DNA of 34,279 nt, from assembly GCA_009777025.1 (NCBI GenBank), contig WRMS01000005.1:1-34279 (forward strand), read 5' to 3'. The notes below the pieces were generated by a model. It was given only the letters and a program-made list of their open reading frames with translations. It had not been told where the DNA came from and searched no databases. Position 1 is the stretch's first letter, and each line of letters begins with the position of its first letter. Of this stretch, positions 16,862 to 24,912 are shown one piece after another. The position numbers were made by a program, and so were the translations under genes. The stretch is from Clostridiales bacterium. Lineage in GTDB: Bacteria; Bacillota; Peptococcia; DRI-13; UBA5745.

Positions 16862-18847
16862 TTGCTGAAAATTGGTGTATTTGTCTGCTGGTGCGGAAGC
16901 AACATCGCCGGTACGGTAGACGTCAAGGCAGTAGTAGAAGCGGTAAAGGCAGAGCCGGGCGTGGTATTCTCCACAGATTATCAATACATGTGCTCCGAAG
17001 GAGGCCAGTCCGCCATCCGGCAAGCCATCAAGGAATACGAACTGGGCGGCGTCGTGATCTGCGCCTGTTCGCCGCGCATGCATGAGACGACCTTCCGCAA
17101 AGCGGCGGAAGCAGCCGGGCTTAACCCGTATATGGTCGAAATTGCCAATATACGCGAGCATTGTTCGTGGATTCATAAGGATAAGGAAGAAGCAACCGAA
17201 AAGGCCGTTGTACTGTGCCGGGCGGCGATTGCCAAGCTGAATCTCAACAAACCGCTATTTCCCGGAGAGAGCGGCGTAGTGAAGCGGGCGCTGGTCATTG
17301 GCGGCGGGATTGCCGGTATCCAGACGGCCCTCGATATCGCCGACGCGGGATATGAAGTGGATATTGTCGAGAAATCCCCCACGATCGGAGGCAGAATGGC
17401 GCAGCTCGACAAAACCTTTCCCACCCTGGACTGTGCCGCGTGCATTCTGACGCCAAAGATGGTGGAAGCGGCGGCCCATGAGAAGATCAGGCTTTTTACT
17501 TACAGCGAAGTAGAAGAGGTATCCGGCTATGTGGGCAGCTTCCGCGTGAAGATCCGGCAAAAGGCGCGCAGCGTAAACAGGGAATTGTGTAACGGCTGCG
17601 GCGAATGTATCGTGAAATGCCCTTCGAAGACGGCAAGTAATGCCTTCGACGAGGGTTTATCCAAACGCAGCGCCATTTATATTCCCTTTGCCCAAGCGGT
17701 TCCCAATCTGCCGGTGATCGACAGGGAGGCTTGCCTGCGCTTTCAGACAGGCAAATGCGGCCTATGCGAAATCGCCTGCAGCGCAAAAGCCATCGACTAT
17801 GAACAAGAGGATGAAACCATTACCGAGGAGTACGGGGCGATTGTCCTTGCTACCGGTTATAGGCCCATGTCTCTTGACCGCTATGATGAATTCCAATACA
17901 GTCAGTCTCCGGATGTGCTGACTTCACTTGAGTTCGAACGCATACTGAATGCCAGCGGCCCTACCGGCGGCAGCCTGCTCCGGTTATCCAATGGCGAAAA
18001 ACCCAAATCCATCGTATTTATACAGTGTGTGGGTTCCCGTTCTGACGACGGCTGCGGGAAGTCTTACTGTTCCAAGATATGTTGTATGTATACCGCAAAG
18101 CAGGCGATGCTGGTGAAAGACAAGTACCCGGATATCGATGTTACGGTGTTTTATATTGATGTGCGAACCCCCGGCAAGAATTTCGACGAGTTCTACCGGC
18201 GCGCGGCGGAAGCCTATGGCGTCCGGTATGTGAAAGGCATGGTCGGCAAAGTAGCCGAGTGGAAGGGCCGCCTGCAAGTGCAGGCTGTGGATTTGCTGGA
18301 AGACAAGCAGCTTCTCATCGACGCCGACATGGTGGTGCTTGCCGCTGCCATCGAACCGGATCCCGGCGCCCGCAAGATCGGCGCCATGCTGGCGGTCAAC
18401 ATGGATCAGAATGATTTCTTCACCGAAGCCCATCCGAAGCTTCGACCGGTGGAAAGCCCGACTGCCGGCGTCTTCCTGTCGGGAATGTGCCAGGGCCCGA
18501 AAGATATCCCGGAAACGGTCGCCCAAGCCGGCGCGGCTGCGGTAAAGGTCCTTGGCTTGCTGTCGAAGGATAAGCTGGTAGGGAATCCTTGTGTAGCCAT
18601 TTCTGACGAGACGCTCTGTAACGGTTGCTCTTCCTGCGAAGCGCTCTGTCCTTATGACGCCATAACCTTTGAAGAGAAGCAGGTTATGGTGCAGGGCCGG
18701 CGTGAAACACGCAGGGTCGCGATGGTCAACGAAACCATGTGCCAGGGCTGCGGCGCCTGTACGGTGGCCTGCCCCTCGGGAGCGATGGACCTGAAGGGCT
18801 TTACGAACAGGCAGATTATGGCGGAGGTGGACGCGATATGCCGATGA
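16862..18847 (+). CDS. hdrA: Heterodisulfide reductase subunit A, electron-bifurcating flavoprotein (HdrA, 661 aa)
   Basis: HdrA holds the FAD that splits electron pairs. Seen here: an N-terminal VFVCWCG segment; a Rossmann motif VIGGGIAGIQTA followed by EKSPTIGGRMAQLDKTFPTLDCAACILTPKM, typical of HdrA; ferredoxin motifs LCNGCGECIVKCP and CGLCEIAC in the insert; a Cys-rich CGKSYCSKICC; and two C-terminal [4Fe-4S] motifs (LCNGCSSCEALCP and MCQGCGACTVACP). The length is normal for a stand-alone HdrA. TTG at 16862 is preferred because AGGATGTGA, eight of nine bases of the ideal ribosome binding site, lies five bases before it; a GTG at 16853 lies inside that site. The stop overlaps flxD. In Flx-Hdr complexes it receives hydride electrons through FlxD and sends one branch to ferredoxin and one to HdrC/HdrB. 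Confidence 0.93.
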   Translation: MLKIGVFVCWCGSNIAGTVDVKAVVEAVKAEPGVVFSTDYQYMCSEGGQSAIRQAIKEYELGGVVICACSPRMHETTFRKAAEAAGLNPYMVEIANIREHCSWIHKDKEEATEKAVVLCRAAIAKLNLNKPLFPGESGVVKRALVIGGGIAGIQTALDIADAGYEVDIVEKSPTIGGRMAQLDKTFPTLDCAACILTPKMVEAAAHEKIRLFTYSEVEEVSGYVGSFRVKIRQKARSVNRELCNGCGECIVKCPSKTASNAFDEGLSKRSAIYIPFAQAVPNLPVIDREACLRFQTGKCGLCEIACSAKAIDYEQEDETITEEYGAIVLATGYRPMSLDRYDEFQYSQSPDVLTSLEFERILNASGPTGGSLLRLSNGEKPKSIVFIQCVGSRSDDGCGKSYCSKICCMYTAKQAMLVKDKYPDIDVTVFYIDVRTPGKNFDEFYRRAAEAYGVRYVKGMVGKVAEWKGRLQVQAVDLLEDKQLLIDADMVVLAAAIEPDPGARKIGAMLAVNMDQNDFFTEAHPKLRPVESPTAGVFLSGMCQGPKDIPETVAQAGAAAVKVLGLLSKDKLVGNPCVAISDETLCNGCSSCEALCPYDAITFEEKQVMVQGRRETRRVAMVNETMCQGCGACTVACPSGAMDLKGFTNRQIMAEVDAICR

Positions 18848-19386
18848 GTACGGAGAGCCAAGTGCAGGCAAATGCGCCGGCAAAGGCGCCAACAAATGCG
18901 CCGGCAAATGCGCCGGCAAATACGCTGATCAATACACCAGGAAATGAGGAGAAAGACGGAAAAGCGTTCCGTCCGCTGATCGTTTCGTTTTGCTGCAACT
19001 GGTGCAGCTACGCGGGCGCCGACTTGGCAGGATCGAGCCGCCTTACGTATCCGGCGGATGTGAAGATTATCCGCGTGCCCTGCTCCTGCCGAATCAATCC
19101 GCTGTTTATCCTGCGGGCTTTTCAAAGGGGGGCGGACGGCGTCATCGTCAACGGCTGTCATCCCGGCGATTGCCACTACTCTACGGGCAACTTCTATACA
19201 CGCAGAAGAATGGCGCTGCTCTTCAGTATGCTCGACTTTTTGGGTATTGAGAAGGAGCGGACCCGGGTAGAGTGGGTTTCCGCCGCGGAGGGCGCCAGGT
19301 TTGCCTCGGTCATGCGTGAGTTTGTCGAACAAATACGAAGGCTGGGGGAAAACAAGAAATTGGGGGATATCCGATGCAAAGAATAA
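18838..19386 (+). CDS. flxD: MvhD/FlxD-type iron-sulfur subunit (182 aa)
   Basis: This is the small [2Fe-2S] protein (MvhD/FlpD family) that docks an electron-input module onto HdrA. The conserved cysteines are present: VSFCCNWCSYAGADLAG, RVPCSCRINP and NGCHPGDCHYSTGN. The ATG at 18838 is chosen for the GGAGGTGG site upstream; it overlaps the hdrA stop by 10 bases. Unusually, the family domain begins only at about residue 43. The first 42 residues are a low-complexity Ala/Asn/Pro tail encoded by six 12-base repeats. Its 3' end overlaps the next gene by 13 bases. Confidence 0.9.
   Translation: MPMSTESQVQANAPAKAPTNAPANAPANTLINTPGNEEKDGKAFRPLIVSFCCNWCSYAGADLAGSSRLTYPADVKIIRVPCSCRINPLFILRAFQRGADGVIVNGCHPGDCHYSTGNFYTRRRMALLFSMLDFLGIEKERTRVEWVSAAEGARFASVMREFVEQIRRLGENKKLGDIRCKE
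18868..18939 (+). repeat. Six 12-base tandem repeats encoding an Ala-Asn-Ala-Pro tail of FlxD
   Basis: Units of 12 bases based on GCAAATGCGCCG run from 18868 to 18939 in frame. They give ANAP, AKAP, TNAP, ANAP, ANTL and INTP, with divergence growing toward the 3' end. The unit is a multiple of three, so copy-number changes keep the frame. Confidence 0.85.
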
Positions 19387-20360
19387 TAGGAAAAATGAGG
19401 GAAAAAGCGAAAGAGCTGCTGGAAGCGGGCACGGTTGACGCTGTGCTGGGCTGGAAGAAAGGCGATTTTGCCTATGATCCGACGCCGGCTTTTTTTTACA
19501 GTACCGACGAGCTGGACATGCTGGCCTACGACGGTTTCTGTGGCAGTAACCTGAGCAAATACCTTGTTGAATATGGTAAAGAGAAGGGAAAGGTTTTGGT
19601 ATTCCTGAAGCCTTGCGACACCTACAGCCTGAATCAATTGGTTAGCGAGCATCGCGTTGACAGGGAGAACGTGTATGTTGTGGGCGTGGGCTGCGACGGC
19701 ATGCTCGACGTCCAAAAACTCAGGGATAAAGGGATCGCCGGCATCGAAGAAATCGAAGAGGCGGGAGAGGACCTGCGGATTCATACTTTATATGGCCTGA
19801 AGACCTGCCCCCGGGACGAAGCGCTGCTGAAGAAATGCCAAAGCTGCAAGGGCAAGGAGCATAAACTATTTGACGATCGCATTGGCGCGGAAGAATCCCG
19901 GGATATCGCGAACGAGGACCGTTTTGCGGAGGTTGCGGAGTTGGAAAAGATGTCGCCGGAGGAACGCTTTGCGTTCTGGCGCGCCGCGCTTTCCTCCTGT
20001 ATCCGCTGCAATGCCTGCCGGGAGGCTTGCCCTGTCTGCAGTTGCCATACCTGTATCTTTGACAACGCGCGTTCGGGCGTCGACGCTAAGGCGAACGCCA
20101 GCGAATTTGAAGAAAACCTGTTTCATATCATTCGCGCGTTTCATGTGGCGGGACGCTGCAGCGACTGCGGGGAATGCAGCCGCGTATGCCCGCAGGCCAT
20201 CCCCCTGCATCTGCTGAACCGGAAGATGATCAAAGATATCCAATCGTTCTACGGAGCGTTTCAGGCGGGCGACTCGGCAGACCAGTGTTCCCCGCTGCTC
20301 AGCTACTCGCCGGACGACATAGAGCCGGATGCGTTCGACCGGTGGAAGGGGGTTATGTGA
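19374..20360 (+). CDS. FrhB-like/dicluster ferredoxin subunit of the Flx module (328 aa)
   Basis: The N-terminal 170 residues resemble the beta-subunit fold of F420-hydrogenase/sulfite-reductase-associated proteins (VLVFLKPCDTYSLNQLV, then VYVVGVGCDGML). They are followed by a CQSCKG pair and two ferredoxin motifs: CIRCNACREACPVCSCHTC near residue 205 and CSDCGECSRVCP near residue 262. In flx-hdr operons two such iron-sulfur proteins (FlxB and FlxC) wire the NAD(P)H-oxidising FlxA to FlxD. I cannot say which of the two this is. The start overlaps flxD by 13 bases and has GGGG upstream; the stop overlaps the next ATG (TGATG). Confidence 0.85.
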   Translation: MQRIIGKMREKAKELLEAGTVDAVLGWKKGDFAYDPTPAFFYSTDELDMLAYDGFCGSNLSKYLVEYGKEKGKVLVFLKPCDTYSLNQLVSEHRVDRENVYVVGVGCDGMLDVQKLRDKGIAGIEEIEEAGEDLRIHTLYGLKTCPRDEALLKKCQSCKGKEHKLFDDRIGAEESRDIANEDRFAEVAELEKMSPEERFAFWRAALSSCIRCNACREACPVCSCHTCIFDNARSGVDAKANASEFEENLFHIIRAFHVAGRCSDCGECSRVCPQAIPLHLLNRKMIKDIQSFYGAFQAGDSADQCSPLLSYSPDDIEPDAFDRWKGVM

Positions 20361-21397
20361 TGCTGAAACTCCCCGTGTCCCAAATGGAGGAACTCTTTGC
20401 TTCGATAGCCAGCGAACAAAGCCTGTACCTGCCCCTTGAGACGAACGGCTTGATTGCCTTCAGCCGCTGGGAGGAAGGAAAGCAAGCGCGTTTTGATCAA
20501 CTGCATTGCGCCGGTTCGGTAAAAGATTTTTTCTTTCCGCAAACCGAAAATCTTGCTCTGTTCAAAACGAGCGGCAAAGAGATACATATCGAAGAAAATC
20601 GCGATCCGGAGGAAGCCTTCGTCGTGTTTGGCGTGCGCGCCTGCGACGCCGGGAGTTTGTCCATTCTGGACCGCGTATTCTATGACGAGCCTGCGGATAC
20701 CTTCTATCAGACCAGACGCCGGCAGGGACTCATTATCACCGTCGCCTGCAACGCGCCCGAAGAGACATGCTTTTGTCATACTTTCGGTTTGGACGCGGCG
20801 GATCCAGGCGGAGACGTCGCCGTATGGCTGCTGGAGGACATGCTTTACTGGGATAGCCGGACAGAGAAGGGCCATGCGCTGACGGAACGGCTCCGGGGAT
20901 TGTTCGAAGAAGCGGGCGATCAAGGGGAAGAGACTGTGCGAAAGGGCAAGGCCGATATCGGAAAAATCATAGACAGACTTCCCTTGCGGGATCTTTCGCT
21001 GGAGCGTTTTGCCGGCGACGGGATGATGGAAAAATTTGACGCGCCGCAATGGGAGTCTCTGCAGGAGGCCTGCCTCGGCTGCGGAACCTGTACTTTTGTC
21101 TGTCCTACATGTCACTGTTACGATATCCGGGACTTCGATACAGGTCACGGTATACGGCGCTTCCGCTGCTGGGATTCCTGTATGTTTTCCGACTTTACCC
21201 TGATGGCCCACGGTAACCCCCGTCCAAGCCGCCTGGCGCGTTTTCGTCAGCGATTTATGCATAAATTAGCGTATTACCCCGAAAACCACGAAGGACTGTA
21301 TGCTTGTGTCGGCTGCGGCCGCTGTATCACCAAATGCCCCGTATCGATGAATATTACCAAAGTGATCAAAACGCTGGGGGTGGATCAACATGCGTAG
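20360..21397 (+). CDS. AsrA-like 4Fe-4S dicluster subunit of the Flx module (345 aa)
   Basis: The sequence VVFGVRACDAGSLSILDRVF and the two C-terminal ferredoxin motifs (CLGCGTCTFVCPTCHCYD and CVGCGRCITKCPVSMNI) match the anaerobic sulfite reductase A/hydrogenase-beta family used as FlxB or FlxC. It is an electron relay between FlxA and FlxD. The ATG at 20360 overlaps the preceding TGA by one base, with AAGGGGG about eight bases upstream; the frame is open further upstream, but only as a shadow of the previous gene. The 3' end overlaps flxA by eight bases, so the two are translationally coupled. Confidence 0.88.
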   Translation: MLKLPVSQMEELFASIASEQSLYLPLETNGLIAFSRWEEGKQARFDQLHCAGSVKDFFFPQTENLALFKTSGKEIHIEENRDPEEAFVVFGVRACDAGSLSILDRVFYDEPADTFYQTRRRQGLIITVACNAPEETCFCHTFGLDAADPGGDVAVWLLEDMLYWDSRTEKGHALTERLRGLFEEAGDQGEETVRKGKADIGKIIDRLPLRDLSLERFAGDGMMEKFDAPQWESLQEACLGCGTCTFVCPTCHCYDIRDFDTGHGIRRFRCWDSCMFSDFTLMAHGNPRPSRLARFRQRFMHKLAYYPENHEGLYACVGCGRCITKCPVSMNITKVIKTLGVDQHA

Positions 21398-22220
21398 CGG
21401 GGAAACGCTCATACCCGTATTAGGGGTAGTGACAGAGATACGGCGGGAAACGCCTGACGTGAAAACATTTCGTGTCAGCGCGCCTGGCGGCGGCGCGGTC
21501 TTTCCGCATATGCCGGGGCAATGCGCCATGCTGTCCATACCCGGCGTCGGCGAGGCGATGTTTTCCATTACCACATCCCCGACGACCAAAGCGTATATGG
21601 AATTCAGCATCAAGCAAACGGGTTTGCTTACCGACTGGCTCCACGGAATGGAGCCCGGACAGCAGGTTGCCATTCGCGGGCCTTACGGAAACGCCTTTCC
21701 CCTTGAGACGGAGCTGAAGGGAAAAGATTTGCTGTTTATCGCGGGAGGGATCGGTCTTGCGCCGCTGCGCGCCGTGATTCTCTATGTACGGCATTACCGG
21801 GATAATTACGGTAAGGTGGACCTTGTATATGGCGCCCGTTCAAAGGAGGATCTGGTTTTCTATGAGGAAGTCAGCAAAGACTGGGCCTCGTCAGAAGATA
21901 TGCAGGTTCATCTGACCATTGACCGCGCCCAGGAGGGATGGGAAGGCAATGTTGGCTTTGTGCCTGATTTTGTCCGATCCCTGGACTTTTCTCCGAAATG
22001 CAGCACACTGGTCTGCGGTCCCCCGATTATGATTAAGTTAACCCTGGATGCGCTGTGGGGAATGGGTTTTGACAGAACAAAGACGTTCACGACGATGGAA
22101 CTGAAGATGAAGTGCGGCGTGGGGAAATGCGGACGCTGCAACATCGGTTCGAAATATGTATGCAAAGATGGCCCGGTGTTTCGCTGTGACGAATTGGCGG
22201 AACTGCCGGACGAATACTAA
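21390..22220 (+). CDS. flxA: NAD(P)H-oxidising flavoprotein FlxA, ferredoxin-reductase type (276 aa)
   Basis: The order is that of the dihydroorotate dehydrogenase electron-transfer/sulfhydrogenase-gamma family: an N-terminal FAD-binding barrel (MFSITTSP at the flavin motif), an NAD(P)-binding domain (FIAGGIGLAPLRAVI, then VYGARSKEDLVF and CGPPIMI), and a C-terminal [2Fe-2S] motif CGVGKCGRCNIG with a further Cys in YVCKDGP. It should take hydride from NADH or NADPH and pass single electrons to the iron-sulfur subunits; which nucleotide cannot be judged from sequence. This gene completes a recognisable hdrBCA-flxDCBA set. The ATG lies inside the end of the preceding gene with a GGGGGTGG site. 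Confidence 0.9.
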   Translation: MRSGETLIPVLGVVTEIRRETPDVKTFRVSAPGGGAVFPHMPGQCAMLSIPGVGEAMFSITTSPTTKAYMEFSIKQTGLLTDWLHGMEPGQQVAIRGPYGNAFPLETELKGKDLLFIAGGIGLAPLRAVILYVRHYRDNYGKVDLVYGARSKEDLVFYEEVSKDWASSEDMQVHLTIDRAQEGWEGNVGFVPDFVRSLDFSPKCSTLVCGPPIMIKLTLDALWGMGFDRTKTFTTMELKMKCGVGKCGRCNIGSKYVCKDGPVFRCDELAELPDEY

Positions 22221-22241
22221 GCAGGGAGCGAGGGAAAAGCG

Positions 22242-22946
22242 ATGATTGACATGGTAAACATCTATTTGTACGGGAAGAAATATGAAGTCCCGGCAAGCGC
22301 TACAATTCTGATCGCCATGGAATACGCGGGCTATCGGCTGGTACGCGGCTGTGGCTGCCGCGCCGGGTTTTGCGGCGCCTGCGCCACCATCTATCGTATC
22401 GAAGGAGATCGGGAGCTCAAGGTAGGCCTGGCCTGCTCGACCAAGGTCGAAGACAAGATGTACATTGCGACGCTGCCCTTTTTCCCGCATATTAAACAGC
22501 TTTACGATATCCGTACAACCAGACCGGCGGATCAGATCATGATGCAGCTTTATCCGGAGATCTACAGTTGTATCGGCTGTAACGCCTGCACCAAAGCCTG
22601 CCCGCAGGAACTGGACGTCATGCAGTATATCGCATACGCGCAGCGCGGAGACTATACGAAGTGCGCAAAAGCATCCTTCGATTGCATTATGTGCGGCATA
22701 TGCGCCTCACGCTGCCCGGCAGGGATTTCCCATCCGCAAGTGGCAATCCTGGCGCGGAGATTATATGGCAAGTATCTGGCGCCGAACGCCGATCACCTGG
22801 ATGATCGCCTGAAGGAGATGGAGGACGGCGGACTGGAAGCCATGGTGGAGCAGTTGATGAACCGTCCGATCGAAGAGATACGGGAACTCTACAACACAAG
22901 GGATATCGAGGACGAAAATATCGCGGACAGCGAGATCAACGATTAG
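22242..22946 (+). CDS. SdhB/TfrB-like iron-sulfur protein (234 aa)
   Basis: The N-terminal half is a plant-type [2Fe-2S] domain with Cys39, Cys44, Cys47 and Cys65, the arrangement found in succinate dehydrogenase/fumarate reductase subunit B. The C-terminal half has two canonical [4Fe-4S] motifs, CIGCNACTKACP and CIMCGICASRCP. SdhB normally has a [3Fe-4S] site facing membrane quinone; here the last motif has the full CxxCxxC pattern, which argues for a soluble, quinone-free electron path as in thiol:fumarate reductase TfrB. Unlike TfrB, it carries no CCG domains; hdrB in the same operon could supply them. GAGGGA precedes the ATG. It lies 21 bases after flxA and 13 before the flavoprotein. Confidence 0.85.
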   Translation: MIDMVNIYLYGKKYEVPASATILIAMEYAGYRLVRGCGCRAGFCGACATIYRIEGDRELKVGLACSTKVEDKMYIATLPFFPHIKQLYDIRTTRPADQIMMQLYPEIYSCIGCNACTKACPQELDVMQYIAYAQRGDYTKCAKASFDCIMCGICASRCPAGISHPQVAILARRLYGKYLAPNADHLDDRLKEMEDGGLEAMVEQLMNRPIEEIRELYNTRDIEDENIADSEIND

Positions 22947-22959
22947 TAGGAGGAAGAGT

Positions 22960-24576
22960 ATGTATACACCCGAGATGCTTGCTTCTATTCAAAAAGTCGA
23001 AGCTACGAGACAAGTCCGGATGGCTACGGAGCCGGACAGGATGTCGGCGGAAGAAAAGGATGCGCTTCTGAATGCCTACCACCCTGACTTTAAGACGGAG
23101 TGTTTTACCGAAATCAAAGTCGGGCCGAATAAAGGCGATAAGGCGCCTACGGAATTGGCGGCGCTTTTGCACGGGCACAGCCGGATCCGGCATGCCTATA
23201 TCAATTTGAAAAATATCGATTACGACGTGGATGTTCTGGTCATCGGCGGCGGCGGCGCAGGCGCGTCGGCGGCGATCGAAGCGCATAATGCGGGCGCGAA
23301 TGTCCTCATTGTGACCAAGCTCCGCCTCGGTGACGCCAACTCGATGATGTCCCAGGGTGGTATCCAGGCTGCGGATAAGGAAAACGACTCGCCGGCGCAG
23401 CATTACCTTGACGCGTTTGGCGGCGGGCATTATGCGGCGCAGCCGGATTTATTGAGAAAGCTGGTCCTGGACGGCCCGGGCGCGATCAAATGGCTCAGCG
23501 ACTTGGGGGTTATGTTTGATAAGGAGTCCGATGGCAGGATGCAGACGACCCACGGCGGCGGTACTTCCCGCATGCGGATGCACGCCGCGGCGGACTATTC
23601 GGGTGCGGAGATTATGCGCACGCTGCGGGACGAGGTATTTAACCTGAGGATCCCGGTCGTTGATTATACCGCGGCGGTGGAGCTCATTCTGGACACGGAC
23701 GGTAAAGCCGCAGGCGCGGTGCTGATGAACATGGAGACGAATGAGTACCTGGTCGCCCGCGCAAAAACCGTGATCCTTTCCACGGGCGGGGCGGGACGAT
23801 TGCATTATCAGGGCTTCCCTACATCCAATCATTACGGCGCTACAGCGGACGGCTTGATTATGGCTTACCGTGTCGGCGTCCAGCTGGTGTATCCGGACTC
23901 CTTCCAGTATCATCCCACCGGCGCCGCGTATCCCCAGCAGATTTTCGGCGATCTGGTTACAGAAAAGGTTCGTTCCATCGGCGCGATTCTGGCCAATGTG
24001 GATGGGGAGGCGTTCATGCATCCGCTGGAGACCCGGGACGTTTCCTCGGCGGCCATCATCCGCGAATGCATTTCCAGAGGCAAAGGCGTTTCCACACCGA
24101 CCGGTTTTGCGATTTGGCTGGATACGCCGGTGATTGAAATGCTCCACGGCGAGGGCACGATTCTTCGGAGGATCCCGGCTATGTACCGGATGTTCATCAA
24201 ATACGGCATCGATATGCGCCGGGTTCCCATATTGATCTACCCCACGCTTCACTATCAAAACGGGGGACTGAAGATCAATGTGGACGGCAGCACCAGTGTA
24301 GAAAACCTGTATGTCGCCGGCGAAGCGGTCGGGGGCATTCACGGGCGCAACCGCCTGATGGGCAATTCCCTATTGGATATCATTGTCTTTGGCAGAATCG
24401 CCGGTCAAAGCGCCGCGGACAAATATCCTTCCGTCAGCGTCGGAAAACTGGCCTTAACCCATGTAGAAGATTACGAACATGCGCTGAATGACGCGGACGT
24501 GGAGAAACAGACGATTTCTCCCATGCTCCTGCCCTCCTATGCCCGCAGACAGGAATATGATAGGAGAAGGTTATAA
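22960..24576 (+). CDS. Fumarate reductase/succinate dehydrogenase-type flavoprotein (538 aa)
   Basis: The FAD motif VIGGGGAGASAAIEA begins near residue 95. Family signatures follow: SQGGIQAA, THGGGTSRMRMHAAADYSG, STGGAGRLHYQGFPTSNHYGATADG, FQYHPTG, RDVSSAAIIREC and HGRNRLMGNSLLDIIVFGRIAG. These include the His and Arg residues that bind the dicarboxylate in fumarate reductase and L-aspartate oxidase. The His that bears covalent FAD in membrane Frd/Sdh is absent (NSMMSQGG), as in NadB- and Tfr-like enzymes, so FAD is probably non-covalent. There is an N-terminal extension of about 85 residues. It lies 13 bases after its iron-sulfur partner; no membrane anchor gene follows. The substrate could be fumarate or another enoate. 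An aspartate oxidase role is less likely because no nadA or nadC is adjacent. Confidence 0.87.
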   Translation: MYTPEMLASIQKVEATRQVRMATEPDRMSAEEKDALLNAYHPDFKTECFTEIKVGPNKGDKAPTELAALLHGHSRIRHAYINLKNIDYDVDVLVIGGGGAGASAAIEAHNAGANVLIVTKLRLGDANSMMSQGGIQAADKENDSPAQHYLDAFGGGHYAAQPDLLRKLVLDGPGAIKWLSDLGVMFDKESDGRMQTTHGGGTSRMRMHAAADYSGAEIMRTLRDEVFNLRIPVVDYTAAVELILDTDGKAAGAVLMNMETNEYLVARAKTVILSTGGAGRLHYQGFPTSNHYGATADGLIMAYRVGVQLVYPDSFQYHPTGAAYPQQIFGDLVTEKVRSIGAILANVDGEAFMHPLETRDVSSAAIIRECISRGKGVSTPTGFAIWLDTPVIEMLHGEGTILRRIPAMYRMFIKYGIDMRRVPILIYPTLHYQNGGLKINVDGSTSVENLYVAGEAVGGIHGRNRLMGNSLLDIIVFGRIAGQSAADKYPSVSVGKLALTHVEDYEHALNDADVEKQTISPMLLPSYARRQEYDRRRL

Positions 24577-24707
24577 ATACGCAAATCAGTATGAGCAACG
24601 CCGGTCACAAGAGTGGTGTTGTTTTTGTTTTTGTAGGTGTTAAAAAAATTGCTATTAAAGCGCCTATCTTTGTAAATGTAACCGAAGTGTGACAATTGGA
24701 GCGTATA

Positions 24708-24839
24708 ATGAAATCAGAATCAGAAATGAAACCGACTTACCAACCTACCGACACAAGAAAGAGAACAGAACTTAGAGTATTGGCAGCAACCCCCCTTTAT
24801 GATACCCCTCCTTTCATTAGCGCAAAACGGACCGAATGA
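24708..24839 (+). CDS. Possible small protein ORF (43 aa)
   Basis: ATG at 24708 has TTGGAG six bases upstream, a good ribosome binding site, and opens a 43-residue frame (MKSESEMKPTYQPTDTRKRT to ISAKRTE). It is hydrophilic, with no membrane segment or recognised motif. Its TGA falls in the loop of the terminator hairpin, so it would be the last cistron before termination. It may be chance. Confidence 0.3.
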   Translation: MKSESEMKPTYQPTDTRKRTELRVLAATPLYDTPPFISAKRTE

Positions 24840-24853
24840 CGGTCCGTTTTGTG
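24821..24853. terminator. Terminator hairpin between convergent transcription units
   Basis: CAAAACGGACC (24823-24833) and GGTCCGTTTTG (24841-24851) are perfectly complementary around the loop GAATGAC, extendable by a G-U and a C-G pair to 24821-24853. The T residues lie inside the stem, so on either strand the transcript has a U-rich descending arm. Its position between converging genes supports a bidirectional terminator. Confidence 0.75.
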
Positions 24854-24912
24854 TATGGATGCACAGATATAAGGAATACGATTCACGTTTTCAATCAGCG
24901 AGCAGTATAAGG

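Larger units (their letters stand above)
24577..24912. other. Convergent intergenic region after the hdr-flx-frd operon
   Basis: This 336-base gap separates the plus-strand operon from a minus-strand glycosyltransferase. It contains a possible 43-codon ORF and a terminator hairpin, both listed separately. The first 130 bases are A+T-rich with no other structure I can support; TATAAT at 24704-24709 has no suitable -35 box. Confidence 0.6.

Noticed and set aside
22960-24576. L-aspartate oxidase (nadB) for NAD synthesis.
   Set aside because: The flavoprotein shares some motifs, but it has a partner iron-sulfur gene, sits in an Hdr-Flx operon, and no nadA or nadC is adjacent.
24704-24709. TATAAT as a promoter for a transcript in the convergent gap.
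   Set aside because: No acceptable -35 hexamer lies 15-19 bases upstream, and it overlaps the ribosome-binding/start region of the small ORF.
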